Positions 35,301 to 41,905 of a stretch of DNA of 64,000 nt are shown piece by piece. How positions within the stretch are numbered: the stretch's first letter is position 1; each line of letters begins with the position of its first letter. The notes beneath the pieces are model-generated. The model did no database searches and was not told where the DNA came from. It worked only from the letters and a program-made list of their open reading frames with translations. The translations under genes and the position numbers were made by a program. The stretch is from positions 62,001-126,000 of the forward strand of contig NZ_JBHLUE010000016.1 of NCBI RefSeq assembly GCF_042434095.1. Reading direction: 5' to 3'. The stretch is from KBS50 sp042434095. GTDB taxonomy: Bacteria > Actinomycetota > Actinomycetes > Mycobacteriales > Micromonosporaceae.

Positions 35301-36277
35301 TCGGTGAGGACGACCGGACCTGGTTGGCCGCGCACAACCTCGGCGTGTCGCTCCGGCTGCTCGGCGAGTTCGACGAGGCGCTACGGATGGATGAGGAGGC
35401 CTGGTACAGCCGCCGGGACAACCTCGGTGAGCGGCACATGTACGCGCTCTTCTCGGCCGCCAACTACGGGCGGGACCTGCGGGACATCGGCGACTTCGCG
35501 CAGTCCCGGCTGCAGCTGGCGAGCACCGTGGCGATGATGCGGGAGGACCTGCAGGAGGACCATCCGGAGACGCTGCGGGCGGCCAAGAGCCTCGCCGTGA
35601 CGCTGCGCAAGCTGGGCGAGTTCGCCGAGGCGTACGACCTCACCAGCGACACGCTGGCCCGGTCGCGGCGGGTGCAGGGCGAGAACCATCCGGACACCCT
35701 GGCCTGCGCGCTCAACCTGGCGTCCGACCAGTCGGCGCTGGGCCGGGACCCGGCGGCCGTGAAGACCGCGCAACGGGTGCACGACTGGTACCGCCGGGTG
35801 CTCGGCGAGGACCACTCCTTCACCCTGGCCGCCGCCAACAATCTCGGCATCTTCCTCCGCAAGACCGGCGACCACACGCGGGCCCGCGAGTTCACCGAAC
35901 CCGCGCACCACCGCCTCGCCGACCGGCTCGGCGAGGATCATCCGTACACCCTCGCCTGTCAGGTCAACCTGGCCAACGACCTGTTCGGGTTGGGCGACAT
36001 CGAGGCCGCCGCCGAACTCGACCGGCGGACGTACGAGCGGATCCGCCGCCGGCTCGGCGAACGGCATCCGGAGACGCTGGCGGCGGCCAGCAACCTCGGG
36101 GTCAGCCTGCACGCCGTCGATGAGCGGGCCGCCGCCATCGAGCTGTTCGACCAGGTCCTGCCGGTCTTCCGGCAGGAACTCGGCGACGACCACCCGAACA
36201 CCCGGACCGCGGTGGCGGCGGCGAGTGGCGTCGCCGGCTCCCGGCTCAACTGCGACATCGAGCCGCCGCCCACCTGA
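32339..36277 (+). CDS. fxsT: FxSxx-COOH system TPR protein FxsT (ParA-TIR-NB-ARC-TPR)
   Basis: STAND-type protein of 1312 residues. In order: a MinD/ParA-like ATPase with deviant Walker A KGGTGRT (residues 16-22) and DWDLESPGLHRYL; a TIR domain (about 337-470, DVLVSYAAVDRMWAEW); an NB-ARC module with Walker A GLAAVGKS (525-532), Walker B LIIFDNAD and VLVTTRN; a winged-helix region; and nine TPR units of about 42 residues with LGxDHPxTL punctuation (about 905-1300), of kinesin-light-chain type. The TPRs would hold the protein inactive until a ligand binds. GTG start nine bases after AGGGGAGG. It converges on the HExxH gene with a 15-bp gap. Confidence 0.93.
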   Translation: MTSSGPGKIVTFYSYKGGTGRTMAVANTAWILASNGHKVLAVDWDLESPGLHRYLHPFLRDKQLRGSPGVIDLMRGFAKATVREPDHGGDDPNWYEQYADVLQFAFSLDRSFPDGGVIDFLPAGQQDASYSESVRTFDWHSFYDRLGGGIFLEALRRSMRDNYDYVLIDSRTGLSDTAGICTVRLPDIVVDCFTMSTQSIDGAAAVAHSIRGQRVGEPVRLLPVPMRVEDAEQLKLEAGRDYARARFAPFLSHLAPAALERYWGDVEIPYKPFYAYEEILAPFGDRSLQENSLLAAFERLAGALTEGRVDRLNPVPETERRRLLAEFERPRATVTPDVLVSYAAVDRMWAEWIAAQLTGAGLRVLQREVDFSLTPDQADPAGGLANMQHIIVLLSREYVGSARAAEFWKAAAARDPLGGRRFLIPIRLDAARVPPPFLDRPPVELSDLTEEQSVAALLTAVGQPGVGAERPPEGFAGPRFPRRRPPVWSVPQRNPSFIGRRQLLEALRNRLAAADGAIAPQVLHGLAAVGKSQVAVEYAHRFQAYYDIVWWVPAEQTGMVPAELSRLAGQLKLPTGDSLAERVRLLLDALRTGEPYQRWLIIFDNADDPAELLSYLPQGSGHVLVTTRNQAWTRHGQTLEIGVFRREESVEFLRRQVTGLAAAEADRVAEKLGDLPLAIQQAGAWLAATAMPVAQYLERLDHELPRLLRTELPASYPQSAAAAWLVSLSRLRDQMPAAAKLLEVCAFFAPEPIPMSLIYGDRFVSVLLPFDRTLRDPMLQGRIIREIGRYALARVEAGPTSIQLHRLVQAVIRDNLPLHEWDANRAHVHEILAAANPRDSNNLANWPTFAALRPHLGPSRAVQSPVEDVRRLMIDMVRYLWKALDSQGSEQLAEEALAAWRESFDADDTLTLLMRFQLANALRLQARYQEAYDIDADVFERLRSQLGDDHPYTITVANGLAADHRALGRYAEAYRLDRETYARSKEAFGEDDRTWLAAHNLGVSLRLLGEFDEALRMDEEAWYSRRDNLGERHMYALFSAANYGRDLRDIGDFAQSRLQLASTVAMMREDLQEDHPETLRAAKSLAVTLRKLGEFAEAYDLTSDTLARSRRVQGENHPDTLACALNLASDQSALGRDPAAVKTAQRVHDWYRRVLGEDHSFTLAAANNLGIFLRKTGDHTRAREFTEPAHHRLADRLGEDHPYTLACQVNLANDLFGLGDIEAAAELDRRTYERIRRRLGERHPETLAAASNLGVSLHAVDERAAAIELFDQVLPVFRQELGDDHPNTRTAVAAASGVAGSRLNCDIEPPPT

Positions 36278-36292
36278 CGGCGACCCGGTCGA

Positions 36293-38293
36293 TCACGGAG
36301 TCGGGGCGGTGATGGCGGGCGCGGAAAGCGGCGGACCGCCCGCCGCGACTCCATGCTCGACGGCGCCGTCGAGCGGGCCCTCCGCGGCGGCGCCGCCGAC
36401 CGGGCGATCCGCGGCGGCGCCGTCGAGCCGGCCCTCCGCGGCGGCGCCCTCGACCGGGGCGTCCGTGCCGGTGGGCGGGGCCAGCCAGGCCGCCAGGGCC
36501 AGCGGATCCGGCGGCGCCGCACCGGCCGCCCGGACCGCCAGGTGGACGGCGTACACCACCTCGGGGCACTCCGTCAGCGCCCGGACGGCCGGCGCCGGCG
36601 GGCGAGGCGCGGCGAGGGCGAGCCCGGCCCAGGCGGCCACCCGGTCCGGCGCCTCGGCGATCATGGCCAGGTAGCCCCCGACCGCGGCCGCGTGGTCGCC
36701 GCGGACGAAGGCCAGGTCCGCGGCGCACGCCTCCGGGGCCACCTCCGGCAGCAGCCGGGGGTCGGCGCACACCTCCCGGAACCGGGCGGGCCGGGTCAGT
36801 CGCAGCCGGTCCAGGTCCTGCCGGCCGGTGCGAAACAGCCGGTCGTCGCTGGCCGGGGCGATCCTGGTCGGCACCGGCTCGCCCGCCGACGCCCGCCCGG
36901 CCAGCCAGTCGGCCGCCAACCCGGCGATCCGGCCCGGGTCGGGTCGCACATTGCGCAGCCGCCAGCCGATGCGGTGGTCGGCCGCGCTCACCCCGGCCGC
37001 CGTCTCGGCCGCGGCCGGCACGGGGACGGTACGGAAGCCGGTCAACGTCTCGCGCATGCCGTCCAGGAAGCGGCGACCGGCCGGGGTGAACGAGGTCGAG
37101 GCGGCGAGACCGCGGTGCGCCTCGTACACCAGGGCCCGCCACCGGGCGAACTCGCGGTCGGCGGCGGCGGCGGCGCCGCCCCGCAGGTGGTGCCGCTGCA
37201 CCCGCCAGAAGTCGGTCACGGCGAGGAACGCGTACACCCCGTGCAGCAGGCCGCCCAGCGGCCGCGGGTCGTCCCGCCACGGCGCGTAGTAGCGGGGCTC
37301 GTCGTCATCGTCGTGCAACCGCTCGATGTCGAGCAGCGCCCACAGCTTGGCGTGCTGGAACTCGTGCACCAGCGCCAGGGCCAGGCCGAGCGCGTCGGCC
37401 GGCCGGGTCAGCGACATGGCGCCGAAGGCGTCGTTCGAGGTCACGTTCATGCCCTGATCGGCCCGGACGGCCCGCAACGGCACGACGGTGGTCAACCCGG
37501 CGGCGATCGCCTCGGCATAACCCCGGTGCGACTCGACCAGGATCGGCCACGCCTCGTCGAGCAGGCGCTGCCAGCCCGCCACGGCCGCGGCGTCCAGCCG
37601 CTCCGCGGCCGCCCGCTGCCCGCAGTTGCGATACGGGTCGAGATCGTCGAGGCACAGCCGGACGGTGAGCCCGGCCGCCGTCGCCGCGATGGTGCGCAGC
37701 GGCTGCCAGCCCGGCATCCCGTCGTCCGCGCGCTCGTGCCCGACCGGCCCGGCGCCCGCCCCGGCCGGCGAACCGGCATCGGTGCGGACGCCGCCGGGCG
37801 AGCCGGTCGGCACCCGCCGGTCGTCCACCCACAGCGCGCCGTCGGCGGACCGCAACCGCAGCTGGGCGCGGCCGGGCACCGCGACCCGGCCGTGCCGCGG
37901 CAGCATGACCGCGCCCTCGTGGACCGGCACCACCACCTCCGCCGGCAGCCCGGCGGCGGCCGCGGCCACCACGGCCAGCGCGCCGAGATAACCGAGCTCC
38001 CCGGTCACCGGTCGGCCGGCCCGCAGCGCCCGCAGGGTGGCCGCGATCCAGGCCCCGGTGTGCGGCGCCGCGAGCACGTCGAGCACGGCGGGCGGATGGC
38101 GGTCCTGCGCCACGGCCAGGGTCGCGTACCAGCCCTCGCACTCGGCCGACCGGGCCAGATCGAGCAGCACGCGCAGCCCGAGCAGCCGCCGGCTGAGCTG
38201 GGCCGTACGCAACCGGTTGATGGTGTCCACGCCGCCCTGCCCGCGGGCGAGGTCGGCGAAGTCGGCCGCCGGCAGCCGGTGCACCTCAATCAT
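36293..38293 (-). CDS. HExxH-type (aKG) peptide beta-hydroxylase of the Fxs system
   Basis: Protein of 666 residues, third gene of the fxsA-fxsB operon. The key motif is His310-Glu-Phe-Gln-His314 (LALVHEFQHAKLWALLDI), intact, followed by the acidic region LHDDDDEPRYYAPWRDDPRPLGGLLHGVYAF. This matches the HExxH-motif family that travels with FxsB and is now described as alpha-ketoglutarate-dependent peptide beta-hydroxylase; in some FxsB proteins the same domain is fused and inactivated. Here it is separate and looks active. The last 70 residues are Gly/Ala/Pro-rich and carry a 27-bp repeat. ATG at 38293 with GGAAGG upstream. Confidence 0.85.
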   Translation of the reverse strand: MIEVHRLPAADFADLARGQGGVDTINRLRTAQLSRRLLGLRVLLDLARSAECEGWYATLAVAQDRHPPAVLDVLAAPHTGAWIAATLRALRAGRPVTGELGYLGALAVVAAAAAGLPAEVVVPVHEGAVMLPRHGRVAVPGRAQLRLRSADGALWVDDRRVPTGSPGGVRTDAGSPAGAGAGPVGHERADDGMPGWQPLRTIAATAAGLTVRLCLDDLDPYRNCGQRAAAERLDAAAVAGWQRLLDEAWPILVESHRGYAEAIAAGLTTVVPLRAVRADQGMNVTSNDAFGAMSLTRPADALGLALALVHEFQHAKLWALLDIERLHDDDDEPRYYAPWRDDPRPLGGLLHGVYAFLAVTDFWRVQRHHLRGGAAAAADREFARWRALVYEAHRGLAASTSFTPAGRRFLDGMRETLTGFRTVPVPAAAETAAGVSAADHRIGWRLRNVRPDPGRIAGLAADWLAGRASAGEPVPTRIAPASDDRLFRTGRQDLDRLRLTRPARFREVCADPRLLPEVAPEACAADLAFVRGDHAAAVGGYLAMIAEAPDRVAAWAGLALAAPRPPAPAVRALTECPEVVYAVHLAVRAAGAAPPDPLALAAWLAPPTGTDAPVEGAAAEGRLDGAAADRPVGGAAAEGPLDGAVEHGVAAGGPPLSAPAITAPTP
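36364..36465. repeat. 27-bp in-frame repeat at the end of the hydroxylase gene
   Basis: Three full units of 27 bp (36364, 36391, 36418) and a partial fourth encode the EGAAAEGRLDGAAADRP-like tail of the hydroxylase. Unit length preserves the frame. Confidence 0.85.
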
Positions 38294-38326
38294 CGGGACC
38301 TACCCTTCCTCGACCGGTTCGCCGAC

Positions 38327-39523
38327 TCACGCCGGCACCGCCAGCCGGGCGATGTCGACCCGGAGCCGGCCGGCGACGTGATCGACGAACCGCAGCAGGT
38401 CCGGGCAGTAGACGGACGGATTGTCGAAGCCGGCGCCGGCCCGGTAGCGGTGCGGGTAGTAGCCGCCGCCGCAGGTGTCCCGGATCCGGCAGGACCGACA
38501 GCCGGCGGCGAGCGCCCGCGCCCCGAGCTGGCGCGCGACCACCGCGGGGTGCGCCAGCGCATCGTCCAGCCGGTGGGTGAAGACGTTCAGCCCGGTCCCG
38601 GCGGCGCCGTGGTAGGTCGACCGCAGCGTGTCGATCTGCTCCAGCGCGCCGTCGGCGTTCACCACGATGGTGGCCACCGGGCTCAGCCCGATGGATTCGG
38701 ACCGGCTCGCCCCGCCGAGCAGGACGTTCACGGTCTCCTCGAACAGCCGCACCCCGACCCTGGCCGGCTCGTCGTACCAGCGGTCGAACGCCGCCGACAG
38801 CCAGTCGCCGTACGGGGTCTCGGCGCCGGACCCCCGCCCCGGCGGCGGGCTGGTCCAGTTGCCGTGCGGCAGCAGCAGATCGATCAGCGGAGGCTCGTGC
38901 GCCACCAGGGCGTCGTAGGTGCCCACCGGGTCGTTGTCGAGGCTGACCACGCAGAGGATGCCGGCGAGGATGCCGGCGGCGCGAAGCAGCTCGATGCCCC
39001 GGCAGGCACGGTCGTAGCTGCTGTCCCCCCGGGCGCTGCGCCGGTGCCGGTCGTTGGCCCGGCGGTCACCGTCCAGGCTCACCCCGACCCGGACGCCGGC
39101 CTCGGCCAGCGCCGCCGCGCCGGCCTCGTCAAGGAGCACGGCGTTGGTCTGCACCGTCACGTCGACGGTGGCGTCCGGGACCGCGGCCCGCACCCGCCGG
39201 GCGATCGCCGCGAGCCGGGACGGCCCGACCAGCAGCGGCTCGCCGCCGTGCAGCACCACCCGGACGGCCGGCAGCCGGTGCTCGGCCACGTGCTCGGCGA
39301 CGCGCCGGCAGGTCTGCCCCAGCACCCGGTCCGACATGGACCGCGGCTGGTCCCGCCAGCCGGAGTCGGCGAGCTGGTACATGTAGCAGTAGGTGCAGGC
39401 CAGGTCGCAGCGCGAGTGGACCTTCAGGACGTACTCGTGGAACGGCGTGGGCCGCCACCCGTCCGCGCCGGAAGCCGCGATAGCCGGGGTGGTGACGGGC
39501 GGGATGCCGGTCCGGTCGGCCAC
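38327..39523 (-). CDS. fxsB: FxsB family cyclophane-forming radical SAM/SPASM maturase
   Basis: Radical SAM enzyme of 398 residues that matures the FxsA peptide. The SAM cluster motif is Cys39-x3-Cys43-x2-Cys46 (SRCDLACTYCYMY), followed by LHGGEPLLVG and VQTNAVLL. The C-terminal SPASM region has AAGCRSCRIRDTCGGGYYPHRYRAG, the CGGGYxPHR block typical of FxsB, and a last Cys in SVYCPDLL. FxsB-like enzymes join an aromatic ring carbon to the beta carbon of a residue two places on, giving a three-residue cyclophane. The GTG at 39523 lies seven bases after the fxsA stop with GAGG upstream, so it is coupled to fxsA. Confidence 0.92.
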   Translation of the reverse strand: MADRTGIPPVTTPAIAASGADGWRPTPFHEYVLKVHSRCDLACTYCYMYQLADSGWRDQPRSMSDRVLGQTCRRVAEHVAEHRLPAVRVVLHGGEPLLVGPSRLAAIARRVRAAVPDATVDVTVQTNAVLLDEAGAAALAEAGVRVGVSLDGDRRANDRHRRSARGDSSYDRACRGIELLRAAGILAGILCVVSLDNDPVGTYDALVAHEPPLIDLLLPHGNWTSPPPGRGSGAETPYGDWLSAAFDRWYDEPARVGVRLFEETVNVLLGGASRSESIGLSPVATIVVNADGALEQIDTLRSTYHGAAGTGLNVFTHRLDDALAHPAVVARQLGARALAAGCRSCRIRDTCGGGYYPHRYRAGAGFDNPSVYCPDLLRFVDHVAGRLRVDIARLAVPA

Positions 39524-39530
39524 CTGCGCC

Positions 39531-39701
39531 TCAGACGGCCGAGTTCCACCCGGCGACGGCGGCCTGCGGTCGGTCCGCCTCGGCCAGGATGCGGCGCAGC
39601 GATCGGGCGAGCACAGAATCGTCCGAGGAACGCAGCTCGGCGAGCCGGAGCGTGGCCACGTCGGCCAGCTCGGGCCGCTGCTCCTCGTGGGTTGCTTCCA
39701 T
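39531..39701 (-). CDS. fxsA: FxsA-type precursor peptide ending WNSAV
   Basis: 56-residue precursor of a ribosomally made, modified peptide. The leader carries LADVATLRLAELRSSDD and SVLARSLRRILAEAD, the helical recognition region of FxsA peptides; the end is AVAGW52-N53-S54-A55-V56. Family members end F-x-S-x-x, so here tryptophan replaces phenylalanine while Ser keeps its place at third from last. The expected product is a Trp-Asn-Ser cyclophane made by FxsB, perhaps hydroxylated by the HExxH enzyme. ATG at 39701 with AAGGA eight bases upstream. It is first in a three-gene operon. Confidence 0.88.
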   Translation of the reverse strand: MEATHEEQRPELADVATLRLAELRSSDDSVLARSLRRILAEADRPQAAVAGWNSAV

Positions 39702-40008
39702 GGCAGCCGTCCTTGTCCATTGACCACGATCGGATGCTGGCTTCCGTTGCGTCGCCATCGACGGCGGATGTGATCGGCGGCCAACGGTCGCCAATGGTAG
39801 ATGTCCGGGTGGCCACGGTGTATCACCCGGCCCGTCACAATCGCGTGTCGAAGGACCCGCCCGGATTTCGGATCCCGCGACGCCGCCGACCGGGTCGGCG
39901 GTCGAAACTTTCACCAACTACCGTGATGGTACGCCCCATTTGCCGGGCAAGACCCCTTTGCCGGTGTGTCGCGATAATGACATCCTTCGCGCGGTTGTTC
40001 CGGCCGGC
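39702..40008. other. Upstream region of the fxsA operon
   Basis: 307 bases between the phzF stop and fxsA. They hold an inverted repeat CCGGGTG/CACCCGG (39805-39811, 39824-39830) and a perfect 8-bp stem CCGCCGAC/GTCGGCGG with a 3-nt loop (39883-39901). The latter could be an operator or the phzF-side terminator. AT-richer patches (39905-39945, 39970-39985) are likely promoter positions, but I cannot fix the boxes. Confidence 0.5.
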
Positions 40009-40851
40009 TCACTCCGGCAGCGGCACGGCCGTCCCGGTGACGTCGATGCCGGCGGCCGGGTCCGCGCCGATGTCCACCCGCAGCAGGCTCGGCCGCCCGA
40101 GGTCCACCCCCTGATGCACGCTCAGGGCGGCCGGCACCGCCACCAGGCCGAGTTCCCGCAGGTAACCGCCGAAGGCCGCGGCCGCGGCCCCGGTCGCCGG
40201 GTCCTCGACCACGCCACCGGGCGGGAACGGATTGCGGGCGTGGAACAGGGTCGCCGACTCCCGCCACACCAGGTCCACCGTGGTCCAGTCGCGGGCCGCC
40301 ATCAGGGCCGCCAGCGCCGGGTAGTCGTACTCCAGCTCCGCCAGCCGTCGCCGGGTGCCGGCCGCGAGCACCGGATGCCAGGCGCCGGCGTACGCCACCC
40401 GCGGCGGCAGGGCCGCGTCGAGGTCCTCGATGGACCAGCGCAGCGCGGCCAGCAGAGCCGTCAGGTCGGTGTCGGCCAGCGGGACCGTCCGCGGGGGCAC
40501 GCTGGTGAGGGTGGCCGTGAACGCGCCGTCCTCGCCGCCGGACGTGCGCACCCGGACCGCGCCGGCCGCGGTGGCCAGCCGCAGCGTCCCGGCGCCGTGC
40601 CGCTGGGCGTACGCCACCGCCGAGGCGATCGTGGCGTGCCCGCAGAACGGCACCTCGGCCTTCGGGCTGAAGTACCGGACCGCCCAGGTCCGCTCGCCGG
40701 TCGGGGTCAGGAACGCGGTCTCCGAGTAGCCGAGGTCGGCGGCCACCGCGAGCATCTCGGCGTCGGTGGCGCCCCGGGCGTCGAGCACCACGCCCGCCGG
40801 GTTGCCACCGCTCGGCGTGTCGGTGAAGGCGGCGTACCGCAGGATCTCCAT
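40009..40851 (-). CDS. PhzF family isomerase
   Basis: Protein of 280 residues with the diaminopimelate-epimerase-like double-domain fold. Visible family marks: YAAFTDTPSGGNPAGVVLDA at the start, LGYSETAFL with the catalytic-type Glu, FSPKAEVPFCGHATIASA, and NPFPPGGVVEDPATGAAAAAFGGYL. PhzF proper isomerises a phenazine precursor; there are no other phenazine genes here, so this is one of the many PhzF homologues of unknown substrate. The ATG at 40851 is preceded by TAGCGT seven bases away and no SD. Confidence 0.9.
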   Translation of the reverse strand: MEILRYAAFTDTPSGGNPAGVVLDARGATDAEMLAVAADLGYSETAFLTPTGERTWAVRYFSPKAEVPFCGHATIASAVAYAQRHGAGTLRLATAAGAVRVRTSGGEDGAFTATLTSVPPRTVPLADTDLTALLAALRWSIEDLDAALPPRVAYAGAWHPVLAAGTRRRLAELEYDYPALAALMAARDWTTVDLVWRESATLFHARNPFPPGGVVEDPATGAAAAAFGGYLRELGLVAVPAALSVHQGVDLGRPSLLRVDIGADPAAGIDVTGTAVPLPE

Positions 40852-40858
40852 GACCCCG

Positions 40859-40864
40859 ACGCTA
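40859..40864 (-). promoter_or_regulatory. -10 box for phzF-like gene, leaderless
   Basis: On the minus strand TAGCGT, seven bases, ATG at 40851. No ribosome site between. Confidence 0.45.
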
Positions 40865-40929
40865 GCCGGCGCGGCCGGGCGGCGTCGGCGGCCAATCCGC
40901 GGCCCGCGGCCCGCGCCGGTTCGGCGACG

Positions 40930-41025
40930 GTACGGCGGCCCCCGCAGCCCCCGCAGCCCCGCGGCCCCCGCAGCCCCGCGCCCCCGCGGCTCCGCAGCCC
41001 CCGCAGCCCCGCGGCCCTCGGCGGC
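40930..41025. repeat. CCCCGCAG-type simple repeat, G-quadruplex capable
   Basis: A run of CCCCCGCAG and CCCCGCGG units on the plus strand between two leftward genes. The minus strand, which would be the RNA-like strand, carries more than eight runs of four to five G separated by two to four bases, enough for G-quadruplex folding. Confidence 0.7.
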
Positions 41026-41038
41026 CCCGCCGGCCGGC

Positions 41039-41674
41039 TCAGGCGGAGGTGCTCACCATCCGGTGCGGCATCTCCCAGCCCTCAGCGAGCCTGGACGGGT
41101 GGACGTTGCGGCCACCACCGAAGAACTCGCAGAACTTCATGATCAGCGGATCCCAGCCGACCGGGTCCACGTGCCGGGTCCCCGGGATCACCAGTTCCTC
41201 CTCGACGTGGGCGCGCAGCACCGCCACCTCGAACGCCGTCGCGTTCTCGGCGCCGCCGAACGGGTGGGTCGCGGCCACCCGGCACTCCAGCTGGATGGGG
41301 CACTCGGCCACCCGGGGCGGCGCCACCAGCTCGGACGGCTGCTCGGTGAGCCGGGCCACCGCGAACTTGTCCGGCTCATACCGATAGCCCTGCCGACGCT
41401 TGCCGGGCGGCACCACCGGTGTGCCCGTGGTCAGCGCCAACCGGTCGACGGCGTCGACCAGGGTCGACGGCGCCAGGTTGAGCACGCATTCGCGCTCACG
41501 TCGCAGGTTGGCCGTGGTCTGGCCGCTGTTTCCCAGGCCGAGCATGGCCGACTGGCCGAGCCACCAGGCGGACGACATCGGGGCGAGATTCGGGGTGCCG
41601 TTCTCGTTGCGCGTGCTGACCAGCACCACCGGGGTGCCGAAGTAGAGCACCTTGAGCCCCGGGACCACGTGCAT
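41039..41674 (-). CDS. Flavin reductase-like FMN-binding protein
   Basis: Protein of 211 residues with a split-barrel flavin-binding fold: VLYFGTPVVLVSTRNENGTPNLAPMSSAWWLG is the typical N-terminal FMN site, GQTTANLRRERECVLNL the following conserved strand-helix. It could reduce FMN, bind it as a cofactor, or act on small aromatic substrates; the C-terminal region (ECPIQLECRVAATHPFGG to FFGGGRNVHPSRLAEGW) is that of longer family members often called flavin reductases. ATG at 41674 with GGAGG nine bases ahead. Lies 187 bp upstream of the PhzF-like gene on the same strand. Confidence 0.8.
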   Translation of the reverse strand: MHVVPGLKVLYFGTPVVLVSTRNENGTPNLAPMSSAWWLGQSAMLGLGNSGQTTANLRRERECVLNLAPSTLVDAVDRLALTTGTPVVPPGKRRQGYRYEPDKFAVARLTEQPSELVAPPRVAECPIQLECRVAATHPFGGAENATAFEVAVLRAHVEEELVIPGTRHVDPVGWDPLIMKFCEFFGGGRNVHPSRLAEGWEMPHRMVSTSA

Positions 41675-41790
41675 CGTTCCACCCTCCGCCGGTCGACCAC
41701 GGCCGCCATCGGGCGGCCCGTGGTCAACTCTGCGCGGAACGGACCGCCGATGCTGGCGCTCATCGGACCCGGCGCTCATCGGACCCGAGC

Positions 41791-41852
41791 GTTGGCTCGG
41801 GCGAGCTCGGTCGAGCTCGGGCGAGCTCGGTCGAGCTCGGGCGAGCTCGGGC
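41791..41852. repeat. 10-bp tandem repeat, CGAGCTCGG type
   Basis: Six units of (G/T)CGAGCTCGG abut the palindromic element. Each contains GAGCTC, so the array is itself palindromic, with alternating first base (20-bp higher-order period). It lies between the flavin-reductase-like gene and the element after the pullulanase. Confidence 0.85.
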
Positions 41853-41904
41853 GTTAGGAAGGGCCCCTTCCTATACAAAAAGCGATAACAAGGGGCCCTT
41901 CCTT
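41853..41904. repeat. 52-bp palindromic element, copy 4
   Basis: Reference orientation: GTTAGGAAGGGCCCCTTCC, loop TATACAAAAAGCGATAA, then CAAGGGGCCCTTCCTT. It ends two bases from the stop codon of the pullulanase and probably ends its transcript. Confidence 0.9.
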
Positions 41905-41905
41905 C

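Noticed and set aside
32312..35335. 1007-codon open frame on the minus strand
   Set aside because: Complement of fxsT; no recognisable domain, while the plus strand shows ParA, TIR, NB-ARC and TPR motifs.
36353..40114. 1253-codon open frame on the plus strand
   Set aside because: Runs antisense through three recognised genes (hydroxylase, fxsB, fxsA) and has shadow-frame composition.
40009..40851. Phenazine biosynthesis suggested by PhzF
   Set aside because: PhzF homologues are common outside phenazine clusters and no other phz gene is in the window.
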